Assembly: GCF_003477885.1 (NCBI RefSeq) | Contig: NZ_QUEE01000015.1 | Span: forward strand, 62,001-126,000 | DNA length: 64,000 nt | From: Lachnotalea sp. AF33-28 | GTDB taxonomy: Bacteria; Bacillota; Clostridia; Lachnospirales; Lachnospiraceae | Direction of reading: 5' to 3' | Part shown: positions 52,102 to 61,391 of the stretch, one piece after another | Numbering within the stretch: the stretch's first letter is position 1 | Layout of the letters: the number at the start of each line of letters is the position of its first letter | Position numbers and translations under genes: made by a program | Notes under the pieces: model-generated | The model's input: the letters and a program-made list of their open reading frames with translations, nothing else | The model's database searches: none | Told to the model about the DNA's origin: nothing

Positions 52102-53595
52102 TTAATTCATGAAAAATTCGTAAAAATCCGCCGCCGCGCCGGTTTTCTCTTCACATAAAGCATAAATTCCCGTCAGCAGTCCGGTAAAGCACCTGCCGGC
52201 AACTTCACAGGACAAAAATCTGGTGGACACCCTGCAGGCAAACTGAAACGGCCCATCACCCACCGCATAATAAAAATGAAACGACTCTTTATCAGCATCG
52301 ATTCTGAACCGGATATCTCCCTTCTCCACAGCCGCCTCATACGCGGTCTGGATGAAATCCTCCGCTTTCTTTTCCACCGTCACAAAGTCTCCCCTGTCCG
52401 TTCTCCTTTTACAGATCCGGTAGTGAAAATCAGACTGCAGATACAGAATCATGCCGGCTTCATCCCCGGCTTTTTCTGGCTCAAACCGGCATCGCGTCTC
52501 CGTGCGGCATTCAAAATCAAGGGGTATAACCACAGCCATGGCCGGACTTGTAAGGCTCTCAAAGGATACCGGTGCCGGGTGCAGCCGCAGCCTTCCCCCG
52601 CCCCTTTCGTACATGGACGGATCAGGCTGCCTTAAAAACAGCCACTGTGGCTCCCACTCTTTGTCCGCAAAGTCAAAGGCCAGGCCCTTACGCTCCTGCT
52701 GCGCTGCCCAAAGCGGAGCGTCACAGCTGATGAGGGCGCGGCCGTGTTCGTATACAACGGGCCAGCCGTCCTCCCAGCGCACCGGAGCCAGAAATGTTTC
52801 TCGGCCCAGATACGACATGGTTCTTCTGGACAGGCGGGTGCCCAGATGGACCATCCACCAGTTCCCCCGCTGATCCTGGAACAGATCGCCGTGCCCCGCG
52901 CACTGCACATTTCTGGAAGTGTCATTCCGGTTGGTCAGAATCGGATTATCCGGGCATCCCTCATAAGGTCCCCACAGTGTACGGCTTCTCGCAACAGTGG
53001 CCGTATGGTTGACATCGGTGCCCCCTTCGGCCGTGAGCAGATAATACCACTCTCCTATGCGGTACACATGAGGAGCCTCCATATAGCCTCCTCCGGTTCC
53101 GGTCCACAGCGCCTTTATACCGCTTTTCAGTCTGCCGGTGCGAATATCGATCTCCGCCATGGAGATTTCCTCTCTGTCCGGATGCTCCCTGGCATTGGTA
53201 CAATAATACGCCCGTCCGTCCTCAAAGTATATGGACGGATCGATGCCGTCCATGGCGATCCATACCGGATCGGACCAGCTTCCGTTTATATCTTCTGTGG
53301 AAATAATAAAATTCCCTTTTCCCAGGATAAACGCCGTCACATAAAAGGTCCCGTCGTTATACCGGATTGTCGGCGCCCATATGCCGCCGGAATCCGCCGT
53401 CCCGCTTAGGGGCATCTGGCTGATCCTGTCTACACAGTTGCCGATCTGCTTCCAGTTTACCAAATCCCTGCTGTGATACAGCGGGATTCCGGGAAAATAC
53501 TCAAATGAGCTGGTCACCAAATAATAGTCCTCCCCGACTCTGCATATGCTGGGGTCCGGATGAAAGCCTCTTAATATCGGATTTATGTAATTCAT
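52102..53595 (-). CDS. GH43-family glycosidase (beta-xylosidase/arabinofuranosidase type)
   Basis: A 497-residue two-domain enzyme: five-bladed propeller (1-310) and a C-terminal beta-sandwich. The catalytic base Asp is in GFHPDPSICRVG, the pKa-modulating Asp in MDGIDPSIYFE, and the acid Glu in GYMEAPHVYR. There is no signal peptide, so it acts on imported oligosaccharides. ATG 53595 follows AAGGA. It is last in the operon with a GH2 enzyme. Confidence 0.9.
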   Translation of the reverse strand: MNYINPILRGFHPDPSICRVGEDYYLVTSSFEYFPGIPLYHSRDLVNWKQIGNCVDRISQMPLSGTADSGGIWAPTIRYNDGTFYVTAFILGKGNFIISTEDINGSWSDPVWIAMDGIDPSIYFEDGRAYYCTNAREHPDREEISMAEIDIRTGRLKSGIKALWTGTGGGYMEAPHVYRIGEWYYLLTAEGGTDVNHTATVARSRTLWGPYEGCPDNPILTNRNDTSRNVQCAGHGDLFQDQRGNWWMVHLGTRLSRRTMSYLGRETFLAPVRWEDGWPVVYEHGRALISCDAPLWAAQQERKGLAFDFADKEWEPQWLFLRQPDPSMYERGGGRLRLHPAPVSFESLTSPAMAVVIPLDFECRTETRCRFEPEKAGDEAGMILYLQSDFHYRICKRRTDRGDFVTVEKKAEDFIQTAYEAAVEKGDIRFRIDADKESFHFYYAVGDGPFQFACRVSTRFLSCEVAGRCFTGLLTGIYALCEEKTGAAADFYEFFMN

Positions 53596-53625
53596 CTTTT
53601 TTTCCTTCTGCCGCAAAATCGGCGT

Positions 53626-54402
53626 TTATTCCAGTAGCCTTCGTGCATTGCCCCACAGGATGCACTCCTTCGCCTCATCGGATATGTGCTCCTGCAGCAC
53701 CGCCTGCACGTACATACGCGGGTTGCAGATCGGATAGTCCGTGCCGAACAGGAACCGTTCAAAGCCCGCCTCATTCACGCCGTGTACCAGCATGCCGTAG
53801 CGGAAGAGGCCGGTTCCGGACAGATCCAGCCACGCATTTTCATAGCGCTTCATACGGTCAATATGCTTCAGGAAATCTCCCTTCTGGCCGGGATGAGCCG
53901 CCACAAAGATGATCCCGGGATGTCCGGCAATCATGTCCTCTATCTGCCGGTCCTCTCCCATAGTATGGTAGCTGACAATCATGCCGTACTGCTCGGCTGT
54001 GTCCAGGATTTCTGCCAGCCCTCTGCAGGAATAATCATTCCATCCATGGGAATAGGGCACCAGTTCTCCGATCAGCCTTACGCCCCGTCCGTGCATATAT
54101 TCAATCTCATCACAGGACTCCTTTACATAATCCGGATGCACATGAATTCCGGGGGTATAGAAACCGCCGTAGATTTCCTGAAGCTTCAGCGCTTTCCGGT
54201 TAAGCTCCCTGAAATACTCAAACCCCCGGTCAGACGTATAGGTGCCGTTTTCAATGACGGAGCCGCAGATATGCATAATTCCCGATTCTTCCAGGTCACG
54301 GCGCGCCTCCATCGGATCCAAATAAAAGCTTTCCCGGTACATACCCAGGCATTCCGTCTGTGATAAATAAGGGTGCACATGAAAATCGATCACATTCTCC
54401 AT
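53626..54402 (-). CDS. Amidohydrolase-family metal-dependent hydrolase
   Basis: A 258-residue TIM-barrel protein with the metal-binding DFHVHPYLSQ at the N-terminus, GIHVHPDYV, YHTM, AAHPGQKG, and a closing FGTDYPICNP with the catalytic Asp. It belongs to the amidohydrolase-2 group (lactonases, decarboxylases). Its place between two glycosidase genes suggests a role on a sugar-derived lactone or acid (inference). Confidence 0.82.
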   Translation of the reverse strand: MENVIDFHVHPYLSQTECLGMYRESFYLDPMEARRDLEESGIMHICGSVIENGTYTSDRGFEYFRELNRKALKLQEIYGGFYTPGIHVHPDYVKESCDEIEYMHGRGVRLIGELVPYSHGWNDYSCRGLAEILDTAEQYGMIVSYHTMGEDRQIEDMIAGHPGIIFVAAHPGQKGDFLKHIDRMKRYENAWLDLSGTGLFRYGMLVHGVNEAGFERFLFGTDYPICNPRMYVQAVLQEHISDEAKECILWGNARRLLE

Positions 54403-54418
54403 TTCCGGTATCCTTTCC

Positions 54419-56734
54419 CTACTCTGGGCTGTTTACCGCAATCACCGCGCTGCCCTCATACAGGCCGTCCGCATATGCGGTCACTTTTACCCTGCCCGGC
54501 TCTCCGGTCAGGCGTATCACAGCGCTCACGCAGCCTCTGTACATATGCATAAAGCTGCTGTTATAAGGCTCGCTCCCGCAAAGATCACCGTTATCCACAG
54601 CGACAATTTCCGCAGGCCCTTCCACACGGAATGTGACCTTCGCGCTTTCCCTCACCACCGGATTACCCTCTCTGTCTGCTGCTTTCACGGTCAAAAGCAT
54701 CTGATAGTTCTCTTTTGCCGTTACAGTCTGCTCCGGCCTGTCAAATATGAGCTTTGCCGCACATCCAGGAGTTTTTACGGTCTGGCTAGCGGCCGCCTTG
54801 CCTCCTATGTATCCCGTCACCTTTACCGTTCCCGGTATATAAGGCAGAAAACCGCTGATCATCCGGCTCTCGCACTCCTTGGGACTCTTCATATAATAGG
54901 TCCTGTCGTTCACCTCCACCGTAACCTCTTCACAGTTGGTGGCGATCATATAGGGAACCACACTGCGGATCATCTGCGGGAAGTGCCAGTGGCTGATATA
55001 TCTCGGAATATCCCAGTGCTCCTTCACTCCCTCATCCGCAAAGGAATAATCCATCACCGCAAAATATACCATGGGTTCATTCGTCCAATAGCTCTTCATC
55101 AGATATGCGCTGGGCCGCAGCTGATTGTTGGTGGACATCAGCGCTCCGGACCACCCTTTGGCGGGAAATCCCATGGATTCACCCAGATAGTCGATGCCGG
55201 TCCAGATCATTCCTCCGATCACGTAGCTGTGTTTTTCCACATCCATCCAGGGATTTTCCGTGCCGTAATTCTGCATCTGGAGCATGTGCCCATGAAACAT
55301 CTGATAGGTTTCGGTTCCCAGGATCAGCTTATCGGGCATTTTCTCATATATGCGTTCATACCACTGCTCCTGGTAATTGCAGCAGAGTACATCCACAATC
55401 TCCGCAATCCGCTGTATCCTTTCCAGCTTCTCATCCAGATCATAGATTTCCGTGTCATCCGCCTCATCCACAAACTTCTGGATATCCCTGACTTTGGACA
55501 GATCCACATTGCTCTCCCGCTTAAAATGAGGGTTCATCGCGCAGGATACCGGCCTGGTATCATCCATCGTAAGCAGATGCTGTTTCAGCATCCGTAATAT
55601 GTCGAGCATGGAATCCTGACCCTGGTTTTCCACCTCATTTCCAACGCCCCACATAAAGATACAGGTGTGGTTCCGATCCCGTCTTACCATGCACTCCAAA
55701 TCATGCTGCCATTCCGTTTTATAATACCTTCCGTATGCGCCGCCGGTCCATTTATCAAAACATTCCTCATAGACCATCAAGCCCAGCTCATCGCAGATAT
55801 CAAGTATCTCTGGCGCAGGGATGTGATGCGCCGTGCGGATCGCGTTACAGCCCATATTTTTTAAGATCTGAAGCCTCTCCCTCCAGATCTCCGCAGGAAC
55901 GGCAGTGCCCAGACAGCCGGCGTCCTGATGTACGCAGAGGCCTTTGATCTTGGTCTCCCGTCCGTTTACGAAAAAGCCCTCTCCCTGCCGGAATTCAAAG
56001 CTACGGATCCCGACTTTTACGCTGACTTCATCCGTGCTTTCCCCATCCGTCAGCAGGTCTAATTTCAGCGTATAGAGATTCGGTTCTTCAGGGCTCCACA
56101 GCAGCGCATTCTCAACGTCCAGTTTAAGCGTTCTGCCTCCCCGGGCCTTTGCCGCCAGACGGCCGCCGGCGTCATACAGCCGCGCAGAAACATCGTCCCC
56201 AGACTCTAAGTCTATGTTCACATGTCCCACACCGTCATTAACCCCTGTGACGATCCGTATCTTTTCTTCTTCCAAATGATTTATAGGGACAGCTTCCAGC
56301 CGTACCGTGCGGTAGATTCCTGCGCCGGAATACCATCTGTCCGCAGGAAACTGTGTGTTGTCCACCTTTACCTCAATCCGGTTCTCCCCGATCTGCAAAA
56401 GGGCGGTAACATCCAGTTTGATCCGGGTATATCCGTATTTCCCGCCGCCGGCCTCCATGCCATTTACCCAAACCGTGCTGTTCTCATAAATTCCTTCAAA
56501 TATCAGGTAATAGATCATATCCGGCTTTACCTCCGACAGCGTAAGCGTCCTGCGGTACCAGCCGATCCCCCATCTGTCACGGAACCCCTGGGCTGCCCCC
56601 TGCTTCATATTCTCGGAAACAGGCGCAGTGATTGCCCAGTCGTGGGGCAGCCATATCTTCCTGTAATTCTTCTCTTCCGGGCTCCCCCAGGCAAACTCCC
56701 AGCCATCCATCAGTTTCTGTTCCTGCCTTGGCAT
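54419..56734 (-). CDS. GH2-family glycoside hydrolase (beta-galactosidase type)
   Basis: A 771-residue enzyme with the GH2 order: sugar-binding domain, immunoglobulin-like domain, TIM barrel, and C-terminal beta domains. The acid/base Glu is in GVGNEVENQ and the nucleophile Glu in LGTETYQMF. KGLCVHQDAGCLG marks the barrel start. It is intracellular (no signal peptide). GGAGG precedes ATG 56734. First gene of the operon; the precise sugar is not certain. Confidence 0.9.
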   Translation of the reverse strand: MPRQEQKLMDGWEFAWGSPEEKNYRKIWLPHDWAITAPVSENMKQGAAQGFRDRWGIGWYRRTLTLSEVKPDMIYYLIFEGIYENSTVWVNGMEAGGGKYGYTRIKLDVTALLQIGENRIEVKVDNTQFPADRWYSGAGIYRTVRLEAVPINHLEEEKIRIVTGVNDGVGHVNIDLESGDDVSARLYDAGGRLAAKARGGRTLKLDVENALLWSPEEPNLYTLKLDLLTDGESTDEVSVKVGIRSFEFRQGEGFFVNGRETKIKGLCVHQDAGCLGTAVPAEIWRERLQILKNMGCNAIRTAHHIPAPEILDICDELGLMVYEECFDKWTGGAYGRYYKTEWQHDLECMVRRDRNHTCIFMWGVGNEVENQGQDSMLDILRMLKQHLLTMDDTRPVSCAMNPHFKRESNVDLSKVRDIQKFVDEADDTEIYDLDEKLERIQRIAEIVDVLCCNYQEQWYERIYEKMPDKLILGTETYQMFHGHMLQMQNYGTENPWMDVEKHSYVIGGMIWTGIDYLGESMGFPAKGWSGALMSTNNQLRPSAYLMKSYWTNEPMVYFAVMDYSFADEGVKEHWDIPRYISHWHFPQMIRSVVPYMIATNCEEVTVEVNDRTYYMKSPKECESRMISGFLPYIPGTVKVTGYIGGKAAASQTVKTPGCAAKLIFDRPEQTVTAKENYQMLLTVKAADREGNPVVRESAKVTFRVEGPAEIVAVDNGDLCGSEPYNSSFMHMYRGCVSAVIRLTGEPGRVKVTAYADGLYEGSAVIAVNSPE

Positions 56735-56849
56735 AATGACCTCCTTATATGCTCTCAGATTGTTTTATGAATACTTCGCAGTTTATCATAGCATAGAACC
56801 CCCGCTTTATCCATTTCGTAATTTTGCGATTTTATCATTTTTTATATTT

Positions 56850-58157
56850 TTAGGCATCGGTTACAGCCTTAAGCTGATCTATCGCATACAGCGGCAGATT
56901 AACGAGCCATTCTTCTTTTTTGTAATCCGACATGGAAGTGCGGATAGAAATTTCCGGTGAGAATTTCTCTTGATAGGTTTTCAGGCTCTTGGCTCTAAGA
57001 TTAACCTCTGCCTTTACTTCAACGGGAACGATACGCTCGCCTGTATCAACGATAAAGTCAACCTCGCAGGAACCTCTGTCATTGGTGTAATAATAAACAT
57101 CTAAGTCCTCGATGGCTTTCAGCTGCTGACAAACATACTGTTCTGTAAGAGCCCCTTTAAACTCAACGAAAAGGCCGTTACCATCAAGCAGCGTGCGCTG
57201 ACGCAGTCCTGCCATACACCCCAGAAGTCCAACATCCACTACGAACAGCTTAAATGCTTTCAAGTCTTCGTATGCTCTCAAAGGGATGCCAGCTGCATTG
57301 ACACGGCTGACCTTATGAATAAGACCGCAATCACCAAGCCACATAATTGCCGTTTCAAAGTCTTTTGCACGAGCTCCCTCACGGACAAGACCATAGATGA
57401 ACTTTTTATTTTCTTTAGCCAACTGAGAAGGAATGCTATTCCACAACATACGAAGTCTCGGAACGATCTCATATGGAGCGTGCTTGGAGAAATCTTGTTC
57501 GTAAGCTGCAAGGATTCGCCTTTGAATTTCACGAACTTCGTTAAAGTCTTTATTCTCTGCGAAGCTTTGCACCACTTCTGGCATACCGCCAACAAAGTAA
57601 TAGTGCTTCAAAGCATCGATATACGTTTGCTTAAAGCTTGTAATCATCCCGAAGTCTTGTTTATCAAGCAACTCGGCAAAACGGTCCTTATCGGTTGCCA
57701 TCAAAAACTCTTTGAAAGAAAGAGGATAAAGCTTTAAGAAGTCCACCTTGCCCACAGGAAAAGATGTGCCTTGATGTAAAGCTATACCAAGCAAAGAACC
57801 GGCACATACAATGTGGTACTGCGGGGCGTTTTCGTAAAAATACTTAAGAGATGCCAATGCTCTCGGAACTTCCTGTACTTCATCAAAAATCAATAAAGAA
57901 TTGTCTGGATCAATTTTGCGGCCTGCATATAACTCCAATCCCATAATTAAGCGTTCCGTATCCAAATCGGAAGCAAACAGCTCAGCCATTCTGGAATTTG
58001 AATCAAAATTGATATATACGGTATCAGCATACGCCTGTTTGCCGAATTCTTTCATTAGCCAGGTCTTGCCGACCTGACGTGCCCCTTCAATAATTAAAGG
58101 CTTGCGGCGTTTACTTTGTTTCCATTTTAATAGCTTTTCAATAGCAATTCGGTACAT
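56850..58157 (-). CDS. AAA ATPase with DUF4143 (stand-alone ATP-binding protein)
   Basis: A 435-residue protein. Walker A is IIEGARQVGKTWL near residue 24, Walker B SLLIFDEVQEVP near 90, and CAGSLLGIAL follows. The C-terminal DUF4143 region ends with a nuclease-like GSCEVDFIVDTGERIVPVEVKAE. The group is widespread, often laterally transferred, of unknown role. It is visibly AT-richer than the neighbouring glycosidase genes. ATG 58157 has GGAGGTG. Confidence 0.88.
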   Translation of the reverse strand: MYRIAIEKLLKWKQSKRRKPLIIEGARQVGKTWLMKEFGKQAYADTVYINFDSNSRMAELFASDLDTERLIMGLELYAGRKIDPDNSLLIFDEVQEVPRALASLKYFYENAPQYHIVCAGSLLGIALHQGTSFPVGKVDFLKLYPLSFKEFLMATDKDRFAELLDKQDFGMITSFKQTYIDALKHYYFVGGMPEVVQSFAENKDFNEVREIQRRILAAYEQDFSKHAPYEIVPRLRMLWNSIPSQLAKENKKFIYGLVREGARAKDFETAIMWLGDCGLIHKVSRVNAAGIPLRAYEDLKAFKLFVVDVGLLGCMAGLRQRTLLDGNGLFVEFKGALTEQYVCQQLKAIEDLDVYYYTNDRGSCEVDFIVDTGERIVPVEVKAEVNLRAKSLKTYQEKFSPEISIRTSMSDYKKEEWLVNLPLYAIDQLKAVTDA

Positions 58158-58298
58158 ACACGCACCTCCGTCGTCATAATTCAAGTATAGTATATCACGT
58201 TATCGCAAAATCAACAACGATATTTGTTTGAATTATTACATTTTTTACAACGAACAAAGCAAATACATTCCATAAAATTCCGTGAGATATTAAAATAG

Positions 58299-58332
58299 AA
58301 GCGATGCTTGGCAGGTTTACCGAGCACCGCTT
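58299..58332 (-). terminator. Terminator of the flavodoxin/SdpI-like operon
   Basis: AAGCG-TGCT-GG arms pair with CC-AGCA-CGCTT across the loop CAGGTTTA, followed on the minus strand by TCTATTTTAAT. Confidence 0.6.
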
Positions 58333-58346
58333 GCTTGCAGCTTTAT

Positions 58347-58706
58347 TTAGTTAGACCCATTATGAAATTTGCCCTTAATCTTTGAATCGGTCTTATAAAA
58401 TCCGAACACGAGAAAAGCAACTCCGATACACATGCCTGCAGCTACCGAAATATAAACAGGAATCCTAAACAGCAGCAGCACAATACTCAAAACGGTTTCC
58501 ACCGCAAGCAGAACCTTGCCAAGGGACAGGAATATATCAGGCGCAATACTCTGGGCATAGTCCCAATGTTCCTGTGACCTGCGTGAAACAGAAGTATTAT
58601 AACCGTTGTGAGTGCTCATATCCAAAACAGGATGCTTTTTTAAAAGATATCCCACCAGAATCATAACAAAGGGCATAATCAAATTCAGAATCAGCAATGC
58701 TTCCAT
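58347..58706 (-). CDS. SdpI-family-like membrane protein
   Basis: A 119-residue protein with three predicted helices (near residues 1-22, 60-80 and 85-103). The segment HNGYNTSVSRRSQEHWDYAQ between helices 1 and 2 matches the SdpI pattern (GYRT...S...W..A). SdpI is the immunity protein to the SdpC toxin in Bacillus, but most family members have unknown roles. ATG 58706 has GGGAGGG; the longer frame to 58727 is unlikely. It follows the flavodoxin gene by 26 bases. Confidence 0.7.
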   Translation of the reverse strand: MEALLILNLIMPFVMILVGYLLKKHPVLDMSTHNGYNTSVSRRSQEHWDYAQSIAPDIFLSLGKVLLAVETVLSIVLLLFRIPVYISVAAGMCIGVAFLVFGFYKTDSKIKGKFHNGSN

Positions 58707-58732
58707 AAATCCCTCCCATTCAGACACACCGA

Positions 58733-59227
58733 TCAGTTAAATGCAGCAGCGACGGACTCTTTCATGTTTTGGAGATCCTGCTCATCCGGATGGGACAGCG
58801 CCTGGTCAAAATTTTTAATCATGCTCTTCATTTTATTCGGCTGCACGGAAAGCATGGATTCATAGCGCTGCCTTACGGTGGCCGGCATCTTCCCCTGGCA
58901 CATAAAGGTTCCCACTATTGTATTGGATTTAGGAATATTCTTACGGACACTCTCAAGGATGCTGTTAAAATATTCTTCACTGCCCCCGAATCCGGCTGTA
59001 CCGAACAAAAATATGCGTTTTCCCTCCAGCCCTTTCAGAAATGCCTTCATGTCCTTGTCACAGTTTCCCTTATCCGTCCAGAAGCCCGCCAGAATGTCGT
59101 CCGCCGTGGCGCCCTTCGGATCTGGCGGACCCAGATAGACACAGTCTTTCTCCGGCAGCACAGCATGCGCTGCCTCCGCCAGGGCCTTTGTGTTGCCTGT
59201 TTTACTGCTGTATACAATCGCATACAT
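58733..59227 (-). CDS. Flavodoxin-family protein
   Basis: A 164-residue protein with the FMN phosphate-binding YSSKTGNTKALAEA at the N-terminus and FLFGTAGFGGSEEYF further on. ATG 59227 has AGGGAG. It carries electrons or remodels FMN; no partner is evident. It is co-directional with the SdpI-like gene. Confidence 0.85.
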   Translation of the reverse strand: MYAIVYSSKTGNTKALAEAAHAVLPEKDCVYLGPPDPKGATADDILAGFWTDKGNCDKDMKAFLKGLEGKRIFLFGTAGFGGSEEYFNSILESVRKNIPKSNTIVGTFMCQGKMPATVRQRYESMLSVQPNKMKSMIKNFDQALSHPDEQDLQNMKESVAAAFN

Positions 59228-59354
59228 AACGGACTCTCCCTTCTCACTTCCGGCCAGGGGCCGGTGAACTGTACCCATTGAGTTCTTATATAAGTTTCCC
59301 TAAGTATAGTCCTTTAGGAGACAGCCGTCAATGCCATATGTCGCGCTTATGTCT

Positions 59355-60596
59355 TCACTGTTCAGATCTGCCCAATGCCCTTTGAACCCTGGCAAATGTA
59401 TCCGCAGGAAATCGCACTGCCTCTTTCACAGGCGTAAGATACTGCGCTGTATCACCTCCCGACAGCAGTGCTTCCTGAAAACCGCCGCTGTCTGACAGCG
59501 TATAGATGCTGCCGGACTCATCAGAGCCGTACAGCACGGCAAGCGTACCGTTGTGAAAGTCCAGATAATACATCGGCTGTAAAGGAACAGACTCAAGCTC
59601 TGTCAGATCCTCTATCCCCATGATCACCTCGATTGGCTTACATACCTCCCAGCCATTCAGCTCCTCAGCTGTCCAGGAATCTTCACTCTTTACATAAACA
59701 GTTATATGCTCGCTGGCAAAATCATAGGGAAGCGGTTCAGGGCTTTTGTCCAGGACTTCCGGGGGATAGGGGATCAGGCTGCCAAGCTCTATATTTTTCA
59801 CCGTTTCATTCTCCATATAGAAACGAAGTCCTGACAATCCTCCGATATTATAACCGCTTCCCGCTTCATCCCTTTCAATCTTTGGATATGCCCTCTCCAC
59901 ATCCCCGGAAGAGCTTCCGATACGGATGCCGGACAGCAGAGTCAGTTCCGCCTCCGGCAGCAGATAGATGGTATTGATGAAAAAGCCGTCGCCGCAGTCG
60001 ATCAGCTCCAGTTGAACATCCGCCCGGTATTGAATGTTGTCCGAGCCCAGATCATACCACCAGCAGATGCGCCGGTACCCGTATTCATCAATCACAACAC
60101 CGCTGTTGGAAATTTCCTTCGGCTCTCCGAGGAGTTGTATAAGCTCATTTTCTGTCATGCCAAGATACAGATCTCCGATCCGCTCCTCCTCCATGACCCT
60201 TTGTCCTTCCTCTGTAATTTCAGCCTGATTATCGGAAATATTCTCTTCGGCCGCATTTTGTTTTATATCCTCCGGCTCGTCAGAAGGGTGGGCTGATGTT
60301 GCCGATTCTCCCTCTTCCGATTCCTCCGCAGGCAGTACTGTTGCCGAAGGTGTTAAAGGATTGCCTCCCCTTTGCATATGGAGCGCCGCCGTAATAATAC
60401 AAAGCAGCGCCGTGGAGGCTAAGGCCGCCGAACAAACAAACGCAGCCTTCCTGCGATACCTGCAGATCTTTAAACGCTTCTGCACTATATGGTCGTATTG
60501 CTCCAGCAGCTTATCGTCGACCGCCGAAAATGCTTCTAACAATTTCAGACTTCTGTCTCCGGCAGCATTTTTTCCATTTATCTCATATTTCCTCAT
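59355..60596 (-). CDS. Probable anti-sigma factor, single-pass membrane protein with extracytoplasmic domains
   Basis: A 413-residue protein with a cytoplasmic N-terminus of about 50 residues, one helix (AAFVCSAALASTALLCIITAAL), an acidic linker, and a C-terminal sensor region. The latter contains GDLYLGMTENELIQLLGEPKE, resembling the SmpA/BamE-type fold. Its ATG shares a base with the stop of the ECF sigma factor gene, so it is probably its anti-sigma partner (inference from position and topology). Confidence 0.65.
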   Translation of the reverse strand: MRKYEINGKNAAGDRSLKLLEAFSAVDDKLLEQYDHIVQKRLKICRYRRKAAFVCSAALASTALLCIITAALHMQRGGNPLTPSATVLPAEESEEGESATSAHPSDEPEDIKQNAAEENISDNQAEITEEGQRVMEEERIGDLYLGMTENELIQLLGEPKEISNSGVVIDEYGYRRICWWYDLGSDNIQYRADVQLELIDCGDGFFINTIYLLPEAELTLLSGIRIGSSSGDVERAYPKIERDEAGSGYNIGGLSGLRFYMENETVKNIELGSLIPYPPEVLDKSPEPLPYDFASEHITVYVKSEDSWTAEELNGWEVCKPIEVIMGIEDLTELESVPLQPMYYLDFHNGTLAVLYGSDESGSIYTLSDSGGFQEALLSGGDTAQYLTPVKEAVRFPADTFARVQRALGRSEQ

Positions 60597-61156
60597 CAGA
60601 CAGTCACCCCTTCCTTTTCCAGATATTCTTTCAGCCGGACCCGGCTGCGGTGAAGTATTACCTTAACATTGTTTTCCGACAGGCCAAAACGGCCCGCCAG
60701 ATGCTTTACCGGTTCCACATACCAATACCTGCCCAGCATCAGGCAGCGGTCCCGTTCCGGCAGTGTATAAAGGAAGCTGTTAATAGCGCCGGCCAGCTCT
60801 TCCAGTTCCAGCATACCGCAGGGTTCCTGCCCGTCCGGAATGCATTCCATAAGTTCCTCCAGCGCGACGGTCACAACCCCGCCTCCCCGTTTCTTTGCGT
60901 GCGCCAGCTTATATCTGTTGATTGAAAGATTGCGCGTGATCCTGCCCAGATAGGAGGCGAGTCTGCCCGGCCTGGCAGGCGGGATGGCGTTCCAGGCATG
61001 AAGCCAGGTATCGTTTACACATTCATCCGAATCTTCCCGGTTTTTCAGTATGTTGTGGGCGATAGAAAAGCAATATGTTCCGTAACGCTTTGAAGTTTCC
61101 CTGATCGCGGATTCATTCCTGTTCCAGTAAAGTTCAAGAATGGATTGGTCATTCAA
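60596..61156 (-). CDS. ECF-type RNA polymerase sigma factor
   Basis: A 186-residue sigma factor. Region 2 shows ILKNREDSDECVNDTWLHAWN and region 4 RFGLSENNVKVILHRSRVRLKEYL. Start is a TTG at 61156 with AAAGGGGG 8 bases upstream; the homologous opening ND.SI.ELYW.RNESAI fits this choice better than an upstream ATG. It is coupled to the membrane protein that follows. Confidence 0.9.
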   Translation of the reverse strand: MNDQSILELYWNRNESAIRETSKRYGTYCFSIAHNILKNREDSDECVNDTWLHAWNAIPPARPGRLASYLGRITRNLSINRYKLAHAKKRGGGVVTVALEELMECIPDGQEPCGMLELEELAGAINSFLYTLPERDRCLMLGRYWYVEPVKHLAGRFGLSENNVKVILHRSRVRLKEYLEKEGVTV

Positions 61157-61251
61157 ATAGCATACCCCCTTTATAATTTTTTTGTCCTCATAATAAAAGA
61201 CCGTAAAAATCCGCATAAGTTACAGACAAAGTCAACCTGTTTATTTCATGT

Positions 61252-61280
61252 ATCGTATAAACCGCGGCCTCATTTGTCAA
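61252..61280 (-). promoter_or_regulatory. Promoter of the ECF sigma factor operon
   Basis: On the minus strand, TTGACA (61280-61275) and TACGAT (61257-61252) are spaced by 17 bases. A perfect -35. Confidence 0.65.
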
Positions 61281-61327
61281 GCCCTCCAAAGCAAAATTAA
61301 AAGGAAATTATAACCTCAGAACATGAG

Positions 61328-61357
61328 GTATAAATACCCGAATTTTCGTCCATCATT
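61328..61357 (+). promoter_or_regulatory. Sigma-G-type promoter of sigG
   Basis: GTATA (61328-61332) and CATCATT (61351-61357) are spaced by 18 bases, close to the forespore consensus. It lies 35 bases before the sigG start, consistent with self-activation. Confidence 0.6.
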
Positions 61358-61391
61358 TCTGTATAACGAATTCAATGCGGAGGTAAATTGT

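Noticed and set aside
54545..55597. 350-residue plus-strand frame opposite the GH2 gene
   Set aside because: Same reason: antisense shadow with no start signal or domain.
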